Of a stretch of 64,000 nt of DNA, positions 34,710 through 43,091 are shown piece after piece. A program made the translations under genes and the position numbers. The DNA is taken from NCBI RefSeq assembly GCF_002234575.2, contig NZ_CP022464.2, positions 3,968,001 through 4,032,000 of the forward strand, written 5' to 3'. The notes under the pieces were generated by a model that ran no database searches, was not told the DNA's origin, and was given only the letters and a program-made list of their open reading frames with translations. The number at the start of each line of letters is the position of its first letter. The first letter of the stretch is position 1. The DNA is from Enterocloster bolteae (GTDB lineage Bacteria; Bacillota; Clostridia; Lachnospirales; Lachnospiraceae).

Positions 34710-35918
34710 ATGGCTAAAGAAATGATTGCAATGCTTCTTGCCGGCGGCCAGGGCTCCCGTCTCTACGCGCTGACCCAAAAACTGGCAAAACCCGCGGTTC
34801 CTTTTGGCGGTAAATACCGCATCATCGACTTTCCGCTTTCAAACTGCGTGAATTCAGGAATTGATACAGTGGGTATCCTGACCCAGTACCAGCCTCTTGT
34901 CCTGAATGAGTACATCGGCAACGGACAGCCCTGGGATCTGGACCGCCTGTACGGAGGTGTCCATATACTCCCGCCCTACCAGAAAGCATCCGGTTCAGAC
35001 TGGTACAAGGGCACGGCCAATGCCATTTATCAGAATATCTCCTTTATTGAACGGTACGACCCGCAGTATGTAATCATCCTTTCAGGAGACCAGATCTGCA
35101 AACAGGACTACAGCGATTTTCTTAAATTCCACAAGGAAAAAGGGGCTGAATTCAGTGTGGCTGTCATGGAAGTGCCGTGGGAGGACGCGTCCCGTTTCGG
35201 ACTCATGGTGGCTGACGGGGATGACCGCATCACCGAATTCCAGGAAAAGCCGAAGAATCCAAAGTCCAACCTGGCTTCCATGGGCATCTACATATTCAAC
35301 TGGGACATCCTCAGACAGTACCTCATAGAGGATGAAGCTGACCCTGACTCTGAAAATGACTTTGGAAACAACATCATTCCCAATCTGCTGCGTGACGGAC
35401 GCAGGATGTATGCTTATCATTTCAACGGATACTGGAAAGACGTAGGAACCATCTCCTCCCTCTGGGAGGCCAACATGGAGGTCCTGGATCCGGAACACAG
35501 CGGCATCAATCTCTTTGACGAAAACTGGAAGATATACAGCAGAAACAGCGGTATGACCGGCCATAAGATTAGCGGCGATGCCCTGGTGGAAAATTCCATG
35601 ATTACCGACGGCTGCCGTATAAACGGTCAGGTCAGGCATTCCATCCTCTTCTCCGGCGTAAAGGTGGAGGCCGGGGCGCAGGTGGAGGACGCTGTTGTCA
35701 TGGGCAGCACCACCATCAAATCAGGCGCCGTGGTAAAACATTGTATTGTGGCTGAGAACGTGGTAATCGGAGAAAACGCAGTGGTAGGGGCCATGCCCTC
35801 TGACAGTGAAAAAGGCGTGGCCACCATTGGTCCCGGCATTGAAATCGGGCCCGGCGCCAAGATTGGCCCCAGTGCCATGGTAAAGAATAATGTAAAAGGC
35901 GGTGAAGAACAATGGTAA
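34710..35918 (+). CDS. glgC: Glucose-1-phosphate adenylyltransferase, catalytic subunit
   Basis: A 402-residue ADP-glucose pyrophosphorylase. The nucleotidyltransferase motif is MLLAGGQGSRLYALT, followed by KPAVPFGGKYRIIDFPLSNC, and the C-terminal third is a left-handed beta-helix with allosteric function. It makes ADP-glucose from glucose-1-phosphate and ATP, the committed step of glycogen synthesis. The start is the ATG at 34710 after AGGGGGAAA; an upstream frame extension of 64 residues is hydrophobic noise. It overlaps glgD by seven bases, forming the two-subunit enzyme typical of Firmicutes. Confidence 0.95.
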   Translation: MAKEMIAMLLAGGQGSRLYALTQKLAKPAVPFGGKYRIIDFPLSNCVNSGIDTVGILTQYQPLVLNEYIGNGQPWDLDRLYGGVHILPPYQKASGSDWYKGTANAIYQNISFIERYDPQYVIILSGDQICKQDYSDFLKFHKEKGAEFSVAVMEVPWEDASRFGLMVADGDDRITEFQEKPKNPKSNLASMGIYIFNWDILRQYLIEDEADPDSENDFGNNIIPNLLRDGRRMYAYHFNGYWKDVGTISSLWEANMEVLDPEHSGINLFDENWKIYSRNSGMTGHKISGDALVENSMITDGCRINGQVRHSILFSGVKVEAGAQVEDAVVMGSTTIKSGAVVKHCIVAENVVIGENAVVGAMPSDSEKGVATIGPGIEIGPGAKIGPSAMVKNNVKGGEEQW

Positions 35919-37057
35919 ATTCCAATGCAAATGCCCTGGGCATCCTTTTCCCCAACAGCTATGATTCCCTGGTTCCCGATCTGGTCAGCGAGCGCCTGAT
36001 GGCCTCCATTCCTTTTGCCAGCCGTTACCGTCTGGTGGATTTCATCCTTTCCAGCATGGCCAACTGCGGAATTGACAATATTTCCCTGATTGTCCGCAGA
36101 AATTATCACTCCCTGATGGACCACCTGGGCTCAGGCCGCGAATGGGACCTGACGCGAAAAAACGGCGGACTCAACCTGGTTCCGCCTTATGCAGAAAAGA
36201 CAGTGAGCATCTACAACGGCCGCGTGGAAGCCTTGGCCGGTATCCTGGATTTCCTGAAGGAACAAAAGGAAAAGTATGTGGTTATGGCCGATACAAACCT
36301 GGCTGTCAACTTTGATTTCAACGCACTGATTGAAGCCCATATGGCCAGTCATGCCGATGTTACCGTGGCTTACAAGGAGGAACCTCTTCCCATTGACCTC
36401 ATCGAACACCGTGACATCGGAAAAAGCCTCTACTATACCCTGGCCATTGACAACGGCCGTGTTACCAAGATGTACATGAACTCCTCGGAACCGGGAATGC
36501 AGAATATCTCCATGAACATCTACATCATTGACCGGGAGCTCCTGATTAGCCAGATAAACACTGCCTATGTGCGCGGACAGGTATACTTTGAGCGCGATAT
36601 CCTGGCGCCCCAGTTAGAAAGGCTGAATGTTCAGGCATTTCGCTATGACGGATATGTGGCGCGAATCAGCAGCATGAAGAGCTATTTTAACGAGAACATG
36701 AAGATGTTAGACGATGTCAATGTGGACGCGCTCTTTTCCGCCGGCAATCCCATCTATACCAAGATTCGCGACGACAATCCGGCCCGGTATATCAACGGCT
36801 CAAAGGTCAGCAACATCATGGCTGCCGACGGCTGCATCATCGAGGGTGAGGTGGAAAACAGTATCCTGTTCCGCGGTGTCAAGGTAGGAAAGGGCGCCTG
36901 GGTAAAGAACTGTGTGCTCATGCAGGATACGGTGATAGAAGCAGACGCCGGCGTGGAGTATGTTGTGACTGATAAGAATGCGACCATTACAAGGGGCAAA
37001 ATTATAAAAGGCACTGTTACGTTCCCGGTGTACGTGGCAAAGTATCAGATTGTATAG
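35912..37057 (+). CDS. glgD: Glucose-1-phosphate adenylyltransferase, regulatory subunit GlgD
   Basis: A 381-residue GlgC-like protein in which the N-terminal nucleotide-binding loop is degraded (no GGxGxRL motif), as is normal for GlgD. It retains the SRYRLVDFILSSM region and the beta-helix C-terminus. GlgD is largely non-catalytic but raises the activity and changes the allosteric response of GlgC. Its start overlaps the glgC stop. No other glycogen genes are in the window; glycogen synthase is presumably elsewhere. Confidence 0.93.
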   Translation: MVNSNANALGILFPNSYDSLVPDLVSERLMASIPFASRYRLVDFILSSMANCGIDNISLIVRRNYHSLMDHLGSGREWDLTRKNGGLNLVPPYAEKTVSIYNGRVEALAGILDFLKEQKEKYVVMADTNLAVNFDFNALIEAHMASHADVTVAYKEEPLPIDLIEHRDIGKSLYYTLAIDNGRVTKMYMNSSEPGMQNISMNIYIIDRELLISQINTAYVRGQVYFERDILAPQLERLNVQAFRYDGYVARISSMKSYFNENMKMLDDVNVDALFSAGNPIYTKIRDDNPARYINGSKVSNIMAADGCIIEGEVENSILFRGVKVGKGAWVKNCVLMQDTVIEADAGVEYVVTDKNATITRGKIIKGTVTFPVYVAKYQIV

Positions 37058-37076
37058 AAAGCAGCTGAATGGGCTG

Positions 37077-37117
37077 AAAAAGGAGGGTGTCCGCCCGGGT
37101 GGGGACATCCTCCTTTT
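37077..37117 (+). terminator. Terminator after glgD
   Basis: AAAAGGAGGGTGTCC (37077-37091) pairs with GGACATCCTCCTTTT (37103-37117) around a G/C-rich loop, with T-run. It separates glgCD from the convergent HAD gene. Confidence 0.88.
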
Positions 37118-37144
37118 ATCTGTTTCTCCTGTTATCTGTTTCTC

Positions 37145-37801
37145 CTATTTCTCCTGCGTCAAAGCATTCATCAGCTCCGCCAAATCCCTGACAATACATA
37201 TATGGTTAAAGGGTTCAAAATCCCGGAATGACGTTGTTCCGGTCAATACGCCGGCAAAATCCACACCGGCTCCGGCCGCTGTCTTTGCGTCCACCACGCT
37301 GTCCCCTGTATAAAGGACTTCCTTCCGGTCCGCCCCCAGCTGCTCCATGGCATAAAGCAGTCCCTCAGGGCTTGGCTTCTCAGCCTTTACATCCTCAGCC
37401 CCCACTATCACGTCCACCAGGCCTGCTATCTGGAATTTGTCCAGTATCTGGTCAATCCTGTAATGATATTTTGTAGTCACAATTCCAATCCTGCACCCCT
37501 GCCTGCGAAGCTCCTCAAACGCTGGTCCGACCGCGGGATAGAGCCTTGTATGCTCCACCATCACCTGGTCAGATTTTTCTTTAAAATAGATACTGAACCG
37601 CTGTGCCTCCTCCTGGTCCCGGCTCCCTGTGAGACAGGCGAAGGTTTCTTTTAAGGACAGGCCTATGGTCTTTCTGATATCCTCCAGTTCCCCGGCCTCA
37701 TATCCCAGTTTCTTAAGCCCGTGGTTCACACTGGCCGCAATGCCCTCTGTGCAGTCTCCCAGGGTGTAATCAAAATCAAATATCACTGCCTTGTACTTCA
37801 C
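37145..37801 (-). CDS. HAD superfamily hydrolase (phosphoglycolate phosphatase-like)
   Basis: A 218-residue HAD-IA phosphatase. Motif I is DFDYTLGD near residue 9 (nucleophile Asp), motif II the threonine in IGIVTTKYH, motif III the lysine near AEKPSPEG, and motif IV GDSVVDAKTA. An alpha-helical cap lies between motif I and II. It dephosphorylates a small phospho-metabolite; the exact one is not predictable. The gene begins with GTG behind AGGAGGAG and follows a metallophosphoesterase gene on the same strand by 15 bases. Confidence 0.88.
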   Translation of the reverse strand: MKYKAVIFDFDYTLGDCTEGIAASVNHGLKKLGYEAGELEDIRKTIGLSLKETFACLTGSRDQEEAQRFSIYFKEKSDQVMVEHTRLYPAVGPAFEELRRQGCRIGIVTTKYHYRIDQILDKFQIAGLVDVIVGAEDVKAEKPSPEGLLYAMEQLGADRKEVLYTGDSVVDAKTAAGAGVDFAGVLTGTTSFRDFEPFNHICIVRDLAELMNALTQEK

Positions 37802-37816
37802 TTTTGCTCCTCCTCA

Positions 37817-38515
37817 TCACCTCAAAATCTTCTCCGGCCGGAATCTGAGATAATCCGATGAAACCAGCTTATACTCAATCCCGTCCACCTCTCCCAGAAA
37901 GCTGTCCTGATACCTGGCTTCCCCGTGGCAGTGGGAATACACCACCTGCTCTGCCCCGTACTCCTTTGCCATCTCAGTAAACCCGCTTTCCATCTCTCCG
38001 ATACTGGTAGGAGGATAATGTAAGAACATGATGAATTGGCTGCAGCCGTCCGCAGCGGCCAGCTCAAAGGAGATGCGAAGCCGCTCCAGCTCCCTTTTCA
38101 CCAGCTTCTCAAAATGTTCCGGTGAATCCTTTCCCTCATAGCAGTACCCCTTTGTCCCCACCAGGGCGTATTCCTTGTAGGCATAATAATTATTCTGAAG
38201 AAAGGATAGCCGCCCCTGAAACATCTCATTCAGACGGTATGTTTTCTTTGCATCCCAGAACATGTCATGATTTCCCCTCAGCAGAATTTTTCGTCCCGGC
38301 AGGGACTGGATGAAATCCAAATCAGCCAGGGCCTCCTCCAGATTCCGTCCCCAGGAATGGTCGCCTGTGATGACCACCGTGTCCTCTGCGCCAATCCTTC
38401 CCCTCCAGTTCTTCTCTATCTTCCTCACATGGTCTTTCCATTCCCTTCCAAATACATCCATGGGTTTATTGGCAGTAAAGGATAAATGCAAATCTCCAAT
38501 GGCATACAAACTCAT
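37817..38515 (-). CDS. Calcineurin-like metallophosphoesterase
   Basis: A 232-residue metallophosphoesterase with the ordered metal motifs GDLH, GDHSW, GNHD, LHYPP and HCHGE. The usual GDISW in clostridial relatives is GDHSW here. I choose the ATG at 38515, eight bases after GGGGAG, over the GTG six bases upstream. The protein is cytoplasmic with no signal peptide. The substrate is unknown; relatives are often annotated as serine/threonine phosphatase-like without proof. It is followed by the HAD phosphatase gene in the same direction. Confidence 0.85.
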   Translation of the reverse strand: MSLYAIGDLHLSFTANKPMDVFGREWKDHVRKIEKNWRGRIGAEDTVVITGDHSWGRNLEEALADLDFIQSLPGRKILLRGNHDMFWDAKKTYRLNEMFQGRLSFLQNNYYAYKEYALVGTKGYCYEGKDSPEHFEKLVKRELERLRISFELAAADGCSQFIMFLHYPPTSIGEMESGFTEMAKEYGAEQVVYSHCHGEARYQDSFLGEVDGIEYKLVSSDYLRFRPEKILR

Positions 38516-38577
38516 ATTCACAACTCCCCGCTTATTTTCTCGTAAACCAGCAGCGTCCGGCTCAGGGGAAATCTGTT

Positions 38578-39249
38578 CTAAACCAGCTCCTCCAGTTTTT
38601 TCTTATCCCAATCCTGCATCTCATGTCCCCTAATACGGAAATATCCCTCCTTCTCCATCAGCTTCAGCTCCTGGTTCAGGGAGGACCTGCTGACATGGAG
38701 CATATTGGCCAGCATCAGCTGGGAGCCGGGCATGCGGATGGTCTCCGCGGGAGCGATGTTATGCATTCCCACAATCCAGTAAGCGATCCGCTCACGGATG
38801 GTCTGGTAATTGAGGCAGTTGAGATAAAGCTGGTTTTTAAGCCCCCGCTGGGAGACATACAGCAGCAGCGCATAGAGAAGCTGCCTGTCTTTCTCCAGCA
38901 TTTCTTCCATCACCTGGACCGGCACCCACAACACCGTGGACCGCTTTTCAGCGGCCAGAGTATAACTGTACTCCTTTTCACCGGAAAAATACAGGAATTC
39001 CGGAAAAATATCCCTGGCCTCAAAATAAGCATGGCACATTTCCGCATCTTTTCTGGTGTGATCCACTGCTTTCAGGATTCCTGTCTCCACGATGCCGAAG
39101 CTGGTAATCTTTGTCCCCTGGGGATGGATGCACTGGGAAGCATCGTAGGTCTTTCTTATAAAATAGGTCCTGAATTCACTGTTTCTCCTGCAAAGGTCTG
39201 CAAAGGGAATCCTGCAGGACTCTCCGGGAATTGAAAAATGTTCATACAT
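38578..39249 (-). CDS. Crp/Fnr family transcriptional regulator
   Basis: A 223-residue regulator with an N-terminal cyclic-nucleotide-binding-like beta barrel (about 20-120) and a C-terminal winged helix (QLMLANMLHVSRSSLNQELKLM). No N-terminal cluster-binding cysteine set like that of Fnr is evident, so it probably senses a small molecule other than oxygen. The start at 39249 has GGAGG six bases upstream; the longer frame to 39366 crosses a terminator-like hairpin. No obvious target is adjacent. Confidence 0.85.
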   Translation of the reverse strand: MYEHFSIPGESCRIPFADLCRRNSEFRTYFIRKTYDASQCIHPQGTKITSFGIVETGILKAVDHTRKDAEMCHAYFEARDIFPEFLYFSGEKEYSYTLAAEKRSTVLWVPVQVMEEMLEKDRQLLYALLLYVSQRGLKNQLYLNCLNYQTIRERIAYWIVGMHNIAPAETIRMPGSQLMLANMLHVSRSSLNQELKLMEKEGYFRIRGHEMQDWDKKKLEELV

Positions 39250-39273
39250 ATGCGGCCTCCAAAAAACATGAAA

Positions 39274-39305
39274 GAGGGGCTGCGAAAAACAGCTCCTCCT
39301 TTTTT
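39274..39305. terminator. Terminator-like hairpin upstream of the Crp/Fnr gene
   Basis: GAGGGGCTG (39274-39282) and CAGCTCCTC (39290-39298) form a stem with a T-run on the plus strand (39300-39305) and a weaker T-rich stretch on the minus side. No plus-strand gene ends here, so it more likely ends the minus-strand exporter operon or shapes the crp leader. Confidence 0.55.
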
Positions 39306-39368
39306 GATACAGTCTATGCCGGCGGCCGGTCCGGTATGTCACCAAAATCATCGTAATACTTTTCACCG

Positions 39369-39590
39369 TTAAACCGTAGGCTCCTCCCTGTTTACGGCAT
39401 CTGTCTCATCGTCCGCGGCCACGCAGAGTGCTATACCATCATAATACGGCAAAGTGCCGGCAACATCAACTACTTTTTTCTCCGAAGGGCCGTCTATATA
39501 CTCCAAGCGTTCAAATTCCCACACAAACAAGTGATAGTTAAAACATACCGCTTCCAGAAGGGATCCATGTGTGAAAGCGCCCGCAGCGGG
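39369..39590 (-). CDS. Possible small hypothetical CDS or gene remnant
   Basis: An open frame of about 70 codons ends at 39369 and reads like coding sequence (acidic C-terminus, balanced codons, phrases such as DVAGTLPYYDGIAL). The frame extends back into the thrE-small gene, but no ATG with a ribosome site was found in the free part; only internal TTG/GTG codons. It may be a small gene with a weak start, or the tail of a decayed gene. I recognise no family. Confidence 0.25.
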   Translation of the reverse strand, partial: PAAGAFTHGSLLEAVCFNYHLFVWEFERLEYIDGPSEKKVVDVAGTLPYYDGIALCVAADDETDAVNREEPTV

Positions 39591-39597
39591 GCGGACT

Positions 39598-40041
39598 TTA
39601 TGGAATTTTAACGAATGCTTTCGCCATCCACCGGAACACACCCTGGGGCAGCTCAAACACAAATACAATCCCCAGCACAATGGCCACCGCGGCCTTCACA
39701 GCCTCATACCCCGTATACACAGCCAGCCCCAGCTGTTCCGTCACCAGGTAATAGACGGTCCAGTAAATTCCTGCTCCAGGCACCAGGGGAAATATGCCTG
39801 ATATGAGAAAAATAGTGACAGGACAACGGTTTACCACTGCGGCTGCCCTGGACAGGAATATGACCACCACTGTGGCGGCAAAGGAGGCGCCTGCCCCGCT
39901 GACATAACCGGAAGCCAGCACATATACAGCCCACCCGGCTCCTCCTATCAGGCCGCACCAGATATAATATTTTCTCGGCACTCCAAAGAGCAGTGAAAAT
40001 GCAATGGTGCCCATCATGGCTGCACAGACCTGTGGTATCAT
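39598..40041 (-). CDS. Threonine/serine exporter family, small (ThrE_2-type) subunit
   Basis: A 147-residue membrane protein with about five hydrophobic helices, matching the C-terminal half (DUF3815 / ThrE_2) of threonine/serine exporters. The motif LVPGAGIYWTVYYLV is typical. The ATG at 40041 lies nine bases after GGGAGG and overlaps the stop of the large subunit by four bases, so the two halves are made as a coupled pair instead of one fused ThrE. Confidence 0.85.
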   Translation of the reverse strand: MIPQVCAAMMGTIAFSLLFGVPRKYYIWCGLIGGAGWAVYVLASGYVSGAGASFAATVVVIFLSRAAAVVNRCPVTIFLISGIFPLVPGAGIYWTVYYLVTEQLGLAVYTGYEAVKAAVAIVLGIVFVFELPQGVFRWMAKAFVKIP

Positions 40042-40970
40042 AACAATGTACCTCCCGTCACCCATCCTGCCAGTGAAAATCCCACGCCCACGCCAATGGC
40101 TATACAGAAAAATATCAGCAGCGCATCCATCATCCGCACTGATCCGGAAATGTAATCACTGTCCGCGATTTCCCGTATGGCATTGGTAAAGGGCACTCCG
40201 GGTATAAGGGGCATAATGGATCCGATTACCATGTAATTCAGATGCTGTCCCATTCCGGCCAGATACATGGTGCTGCACAGGATCGTCACCAGGGCACCCC
40301 CGCTTATGTTTCCCACTATTTTCGACAGATGGGGGGCGCTGACATAAAGCACGTAGATGTACAAAATGATACCGGTCATAAGCGCCACAGAGCTGTCCCA
40401 TATACTGCCCCCGAACAGATAGCAGAAGGCAGCGCTGCCGCAACCGGATGCCAGCACCTGCATGTATTTAGGCTTTCCCGGCATGCTCTTTATACATTCC
40501 AGCCTTTCAGCCACCTCTCTGACCGTATACATGCCTGCCTCTATCTCCCTGGAGAGCTGGTTCACAGCCGCCACACGGTCCAGATGAGTCCCGCTCACCG
40601 GAATGTGCTCCACCTTGGCAAAATCAGGCTCATTCCTGCTCCCCACTGTGACGAAGATACCGTTAGTGAGCACAAATGCATTGCCGGAACAGACGCCGTA
40701 ATAGCGGCATATCCGTTCGATGGTTTCCTCCACCCGGGAAATCTCAGCTCCATTCTCCAGGAGCAGATGCCCCGCCTGAAGGGAAACCTCCATGACTTCC
40801 TTCTCTCTGTTATCCTGTTTGAAACTATTCTGTTCAGCATTCTGTCTTTGACTATTCTGTTCCTGCCCGTATATAACTTGATTCCCCTGCATTACCTGCT
40901 CCTGCCTGCTTCTCTTTTTTGGCCTGTTTTCTCTTTGTTCTGGCTTATATTGTTTCGTTTCCTCTCTCAT
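40038..40970 (-). CDS. Threonine/serine exporter family, large (DUF1212) subunit
   Basis: A 310-residue frame. The DUF1212 / ThrE N-terminal domain starts near residue 60 with VSLQAGHLLLENGAEISRVEE, and five membrane helices follow. The first 60 residues are Gln/Arg/Glu-rich, contain short repeats (QNSQRQNAEQNSF) and are not part of the family. Translation may really begin at the ATG at 40793, which has AAGG five bases upstream. Family members export threonine or serine, but in gut Clostridia the true substrate is unproven. It partners the small subunit by a 4-base overlap. Confidence 0.82.
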   Translation of the reverse strand: MREETKQYKPEQRENRPKKRSRQEQVMQGNQVIYGQEQNSQRQNAEQNSFKQDNREKEVMEVSLQAGHLLLENGAEISRVEETIERICRYYGVCSGNAFVLTNGIFVTVGSRNEPDFAKVEHIPVSGTHLDRVAAVNQLSREIEAGMYTVREVAERLECIKSMPGKPKYMQVLASGCGSAAFCYLFGGSIWDSSVALMTGIILYIYVLYVSAPHLSKIVGNISGGALVTILCSTMYLAGMGQHLNYMVIGSIMPLIPGVPFTNAIREIADSDYISGSVRMMDALLIFFCIAIGVGVGFSLAGWVTGGTLL

Positions 40971-41054
40971 TTTATCATTCCCTGGAAATGCTTACAACCC
41001 AGGAGTATAATAAGACAAAAATATTCAGGAACGTGCATGCGCAGCAAGTATAGA

Positions 41055-41465
41055 TCAAACCGGCTCTACATTCCCCAGCCGCTCAAATCCCAGATAGCGC
41101 GTTCCCTGGAAGGTCAGTTTTCCCCGGTCCCCCTCTGCCAGCAGCCCATATTCAGTCCCTGTCACGGAGAGCTCCATCCGGTCACCGCTCTCCACCTGGA
41201 ACGTCGCGTAATAGCTGGTGGATGTAGTGGAATGGAAACCATGGGCTCCTGTGGCGTCCCCTGCATTGGGATGGCTGTGGCGGCTGACATTGGTCCTTTT
41301 GGAGACCACGGAAGCTGTTACCGACAGCCTGGGGCAATGATTGTTCTTGTTCCACTGGCTCAGTCCCTTTACCGCCGTAACCACAAATATTCCTATGATG
41401 AGCACAAATACCAGTGTAAACATGATTTCAAAGCCGCCTCCCCAGAAAAAGGAATCCATGTACAT
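41055..41465 (-). CDS. DUF2500 domain-containing membrane protein
   Basis: A 136-residue protein with one N-terminal transmembrane helix (IMFTLVFVLIIGIFVVTAV) followed by a beta-rich extracytoplasmic or cytoplasmic domain with the DUF2500 pattern (VTASVVSKRTNVSR, then YYATFQVESGDRMEL). I use the ATG at 41465, nine bases after GAGAGG. The family function is unknown. Confidence 0.82.
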   Translation of the reverse strand: MYMDSFFWGGGFEIMFTLVFVLIIGIFVVTAVKGLSQWNKNNHCPRLSVTASVVSKRTNVSRHSHPNAGDATGAHGFHSTTSTSYYATFQVESGDRMELSVTGTEYGLLAEGDRGKLTFQGTRYLGFERLGNVEPV

Positions 41466-41567
41466 AAATCCACACCTCTCTTTCCCGTTGTATATCTCCA
41501 TATTATCATATATACAGCCCGGTAATCTTACAATTTACTTAATATAACCTAAAAAATAGACTATTGT

Positions 41568-42929
41568 TTAGTTCACCAGATTTACGCCTAGTTCCTGCGA
41601 ATGAATTACGCAGACTTCCTGCCGAACAAAAATTGCAGTCACAATCAGGGAAATAAAATCTGCTGTGGGCGTTGCTATCCATATTCCTGTGACCTCAAAA
41701 ACTGTCGGTAATAGGATTGCAAACGGTATCAGCAGTAATAACTGCCGAAGCGCACTTAGAACAACAGACTGTTTTACTTTACCAATATACTGAAAATAAT
41801 TTGCACTTATCATCTGAAATCCCACAGCAGGAAGCAGCAGAGTAAAAATGCGGATACCCGGCACAGCCATATCCATGAGCGCCTTGTTACCGGCCCCGCC
41901 AAAGGTGCTTATGATTTGACTGCTAAATAGCTCTATCACCAAAAACATTCCTGCTGCAAAAATAGTGGCACAGGTTATAGAGTATTTTAGTGTGCTCCTT
42001 ACCCGCGTATAATTCCCCGCGCTATAATTAAATCCAAAGATAGGCTGTATTCCCTGGCCTAATCCAATAATCGGCATATAGACTAACATGGTTGTGTTAT
42101 ACATGATTCCATAGGCTGCAACCCCTACGTTTCCCCCATAAAATGCAGCAACATGATTAAATGTCAGAGAAACCAGGCTTAATGCGAACTGAGTAATAGA
42201 AGCAGGAGCACCTGTCGACATAATTTTTTTGCTGGCACTTAGATTTATATTACTTGGCTTTAGATTCCCTGCGGACTTTTTAGAGCATAAAAACTGCATT
42301 GCCAAAAGCATACAAACACAGTTACCAATGACCGTTGATAAAGCTGCTCCAAAAACACCCCACTTAAAAACAAATATAAAAACAGCGTCTAAAATTGTGT
42401 TTGTAACTACACTGGATAGAGAGTTCAAAAAAGCTCTTTTGGCATATCCCATACCTTTCACACAGTTGTTCATTGATTGGGCGGTGACAAAGAAAAAGGA
42501 ACCACTTAGTATAACTGTGATATATTCTTTAGCATACACCATGTTATCAGCGTTTGCTCCGTATAGGGAAAGCAATGGCTTAATTGTCAGCAACCCGATG
42601 ATTGTAATGGCCGCTGAAAACAGGATTGAAAGCATACAAGCGCTTCCAATAATTTTCTCCGCGCCCTGTTTATCGGATTTTCCCATTTTAAGAGAAATGG
42701 AGGCAGATGCCCCTGCTGCAATCAGAAGCGACAGCGCCTGAATAATGAGAATAACACCAAATGATACTGTTACCGCCGACAAGGCCGTTATCCCTGCGCT
42801 TTTAGCTACGAATATACCGTCTATAGCTGTGTTTAGTGCATTCAACAACAACGAGAGCACAGCCGGTGCTGATAATGCCCAAATCAGTTTTGGGATTGGT
42901 TGTGTTTTGATTTTTTCTGCTACTTCCAT
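41568..42929 (-). CDS. MATE family efflux transporter
   Basis: A 453-residue multidrug/toxin extrusion protein with twelve hydrophobic helices in two repeats. Family features are near the start (PIPKLIWALSAPAVLSLLLNAL) and the second half (GAPASITQFALS). It would export cationic compounds against sodium or protons. The start at 42929 follows GGAGGAG; the ATG at 42950 lacks a site. Base composition is visibly more AT-rich than the neighbours, as in the divergent tetR, suggesting the pair was acquired together. TetR operator-like sites lie in the shared promoter region. Confidence 0.92.
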   Translation of the reverse strand: MEVAEKIKTQPIPKLIWALSAPAVLSLLLNALNTAIDGIFVAKSAGITALSAVTVSFGVILIIQALSLLIAAGASASISLKMGKSDKQGAEKIIGSACMLSILFSAAITIIGLLTIKPLLSLYGANADNMVYAKEYITVILSGSFFFVTAQSMNNCVKGMGYAKRAFLNSLSSVVTNTILDAVFIFVFKWGVFGAALSTVIGNCVCMLLAMQFLCSKKSAGNLKPSNINLSASKKIMSTGAPASITQFALSLVSLTFNHVAAFYGGNVGVAAYGIMYNTTMLVYMPIIGLGQGIQPIFGFNYSAGNYTRVRSTLKYSITCATIFAAGMFLVIELFSSQIISTFGGAGNKALMDMAVPGIRIFTLLLPAVGFQMISANYFQYIGKVKQSVVLSALRQLLLLIPFAILLPTVFEVTGIWIATPTADFISLIVTAIFVRQEVCVIHSQELGVNLVN

Positions 42930-42957
42930 AAGCGGACTCCTCCAATTCAATCTTTAC

Positions 42958-43037
42958 ATGAGTTTTTACTCGCGTTTATAATCTGAGTATATGCTCGTAT
43001 TTGTCGTTTGTCAATGATTATGTGAGTTTTAACTCAC
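42958..43037. promoter_or_regulatory. Candidate TetR operators between MATE and TetR genes
   Basis: Three related dyads of the form TGAGT-n4-ACTC lie in the divergent region: ATGAGTTTTTACTCG (42958-42972), a looser TGAGTATATGCTCG (42984-42997) and GTGAGTTTTAACTCAC (43022-43037, perfect 6-bp arms). Such spacing suits TetR-dimer binding and could control both genes. Confidence 0.6.
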
Positions 43038-43042
43038 TTTTA

Positions 43043-43071
43043 TTGACAAACCCATCCTCCTATACTAAAAT
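43043..43071 (+). promoter_or_regulatory. Promoter of the TetR gene
   Basis: Consensus TTGACA (43043-43048), a 17-bp spacer and TAAAAT (43066-43071). It begins six bases after the strongest operator-like dyad, consistent with autorepression. Confidence 0.65.
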
Positions 43072-43091
43072 AGTAATCAGGAGTTGATAAA

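Noticed and set aside
40242..41525. 427-codon plus-strand open frame crossing the exporter and DUF2500 genes
   Set aside because: It spans the antisense of two recognisable genes and an intergenic gap, has His/Arg-rich nonsense composition and no family motifs.
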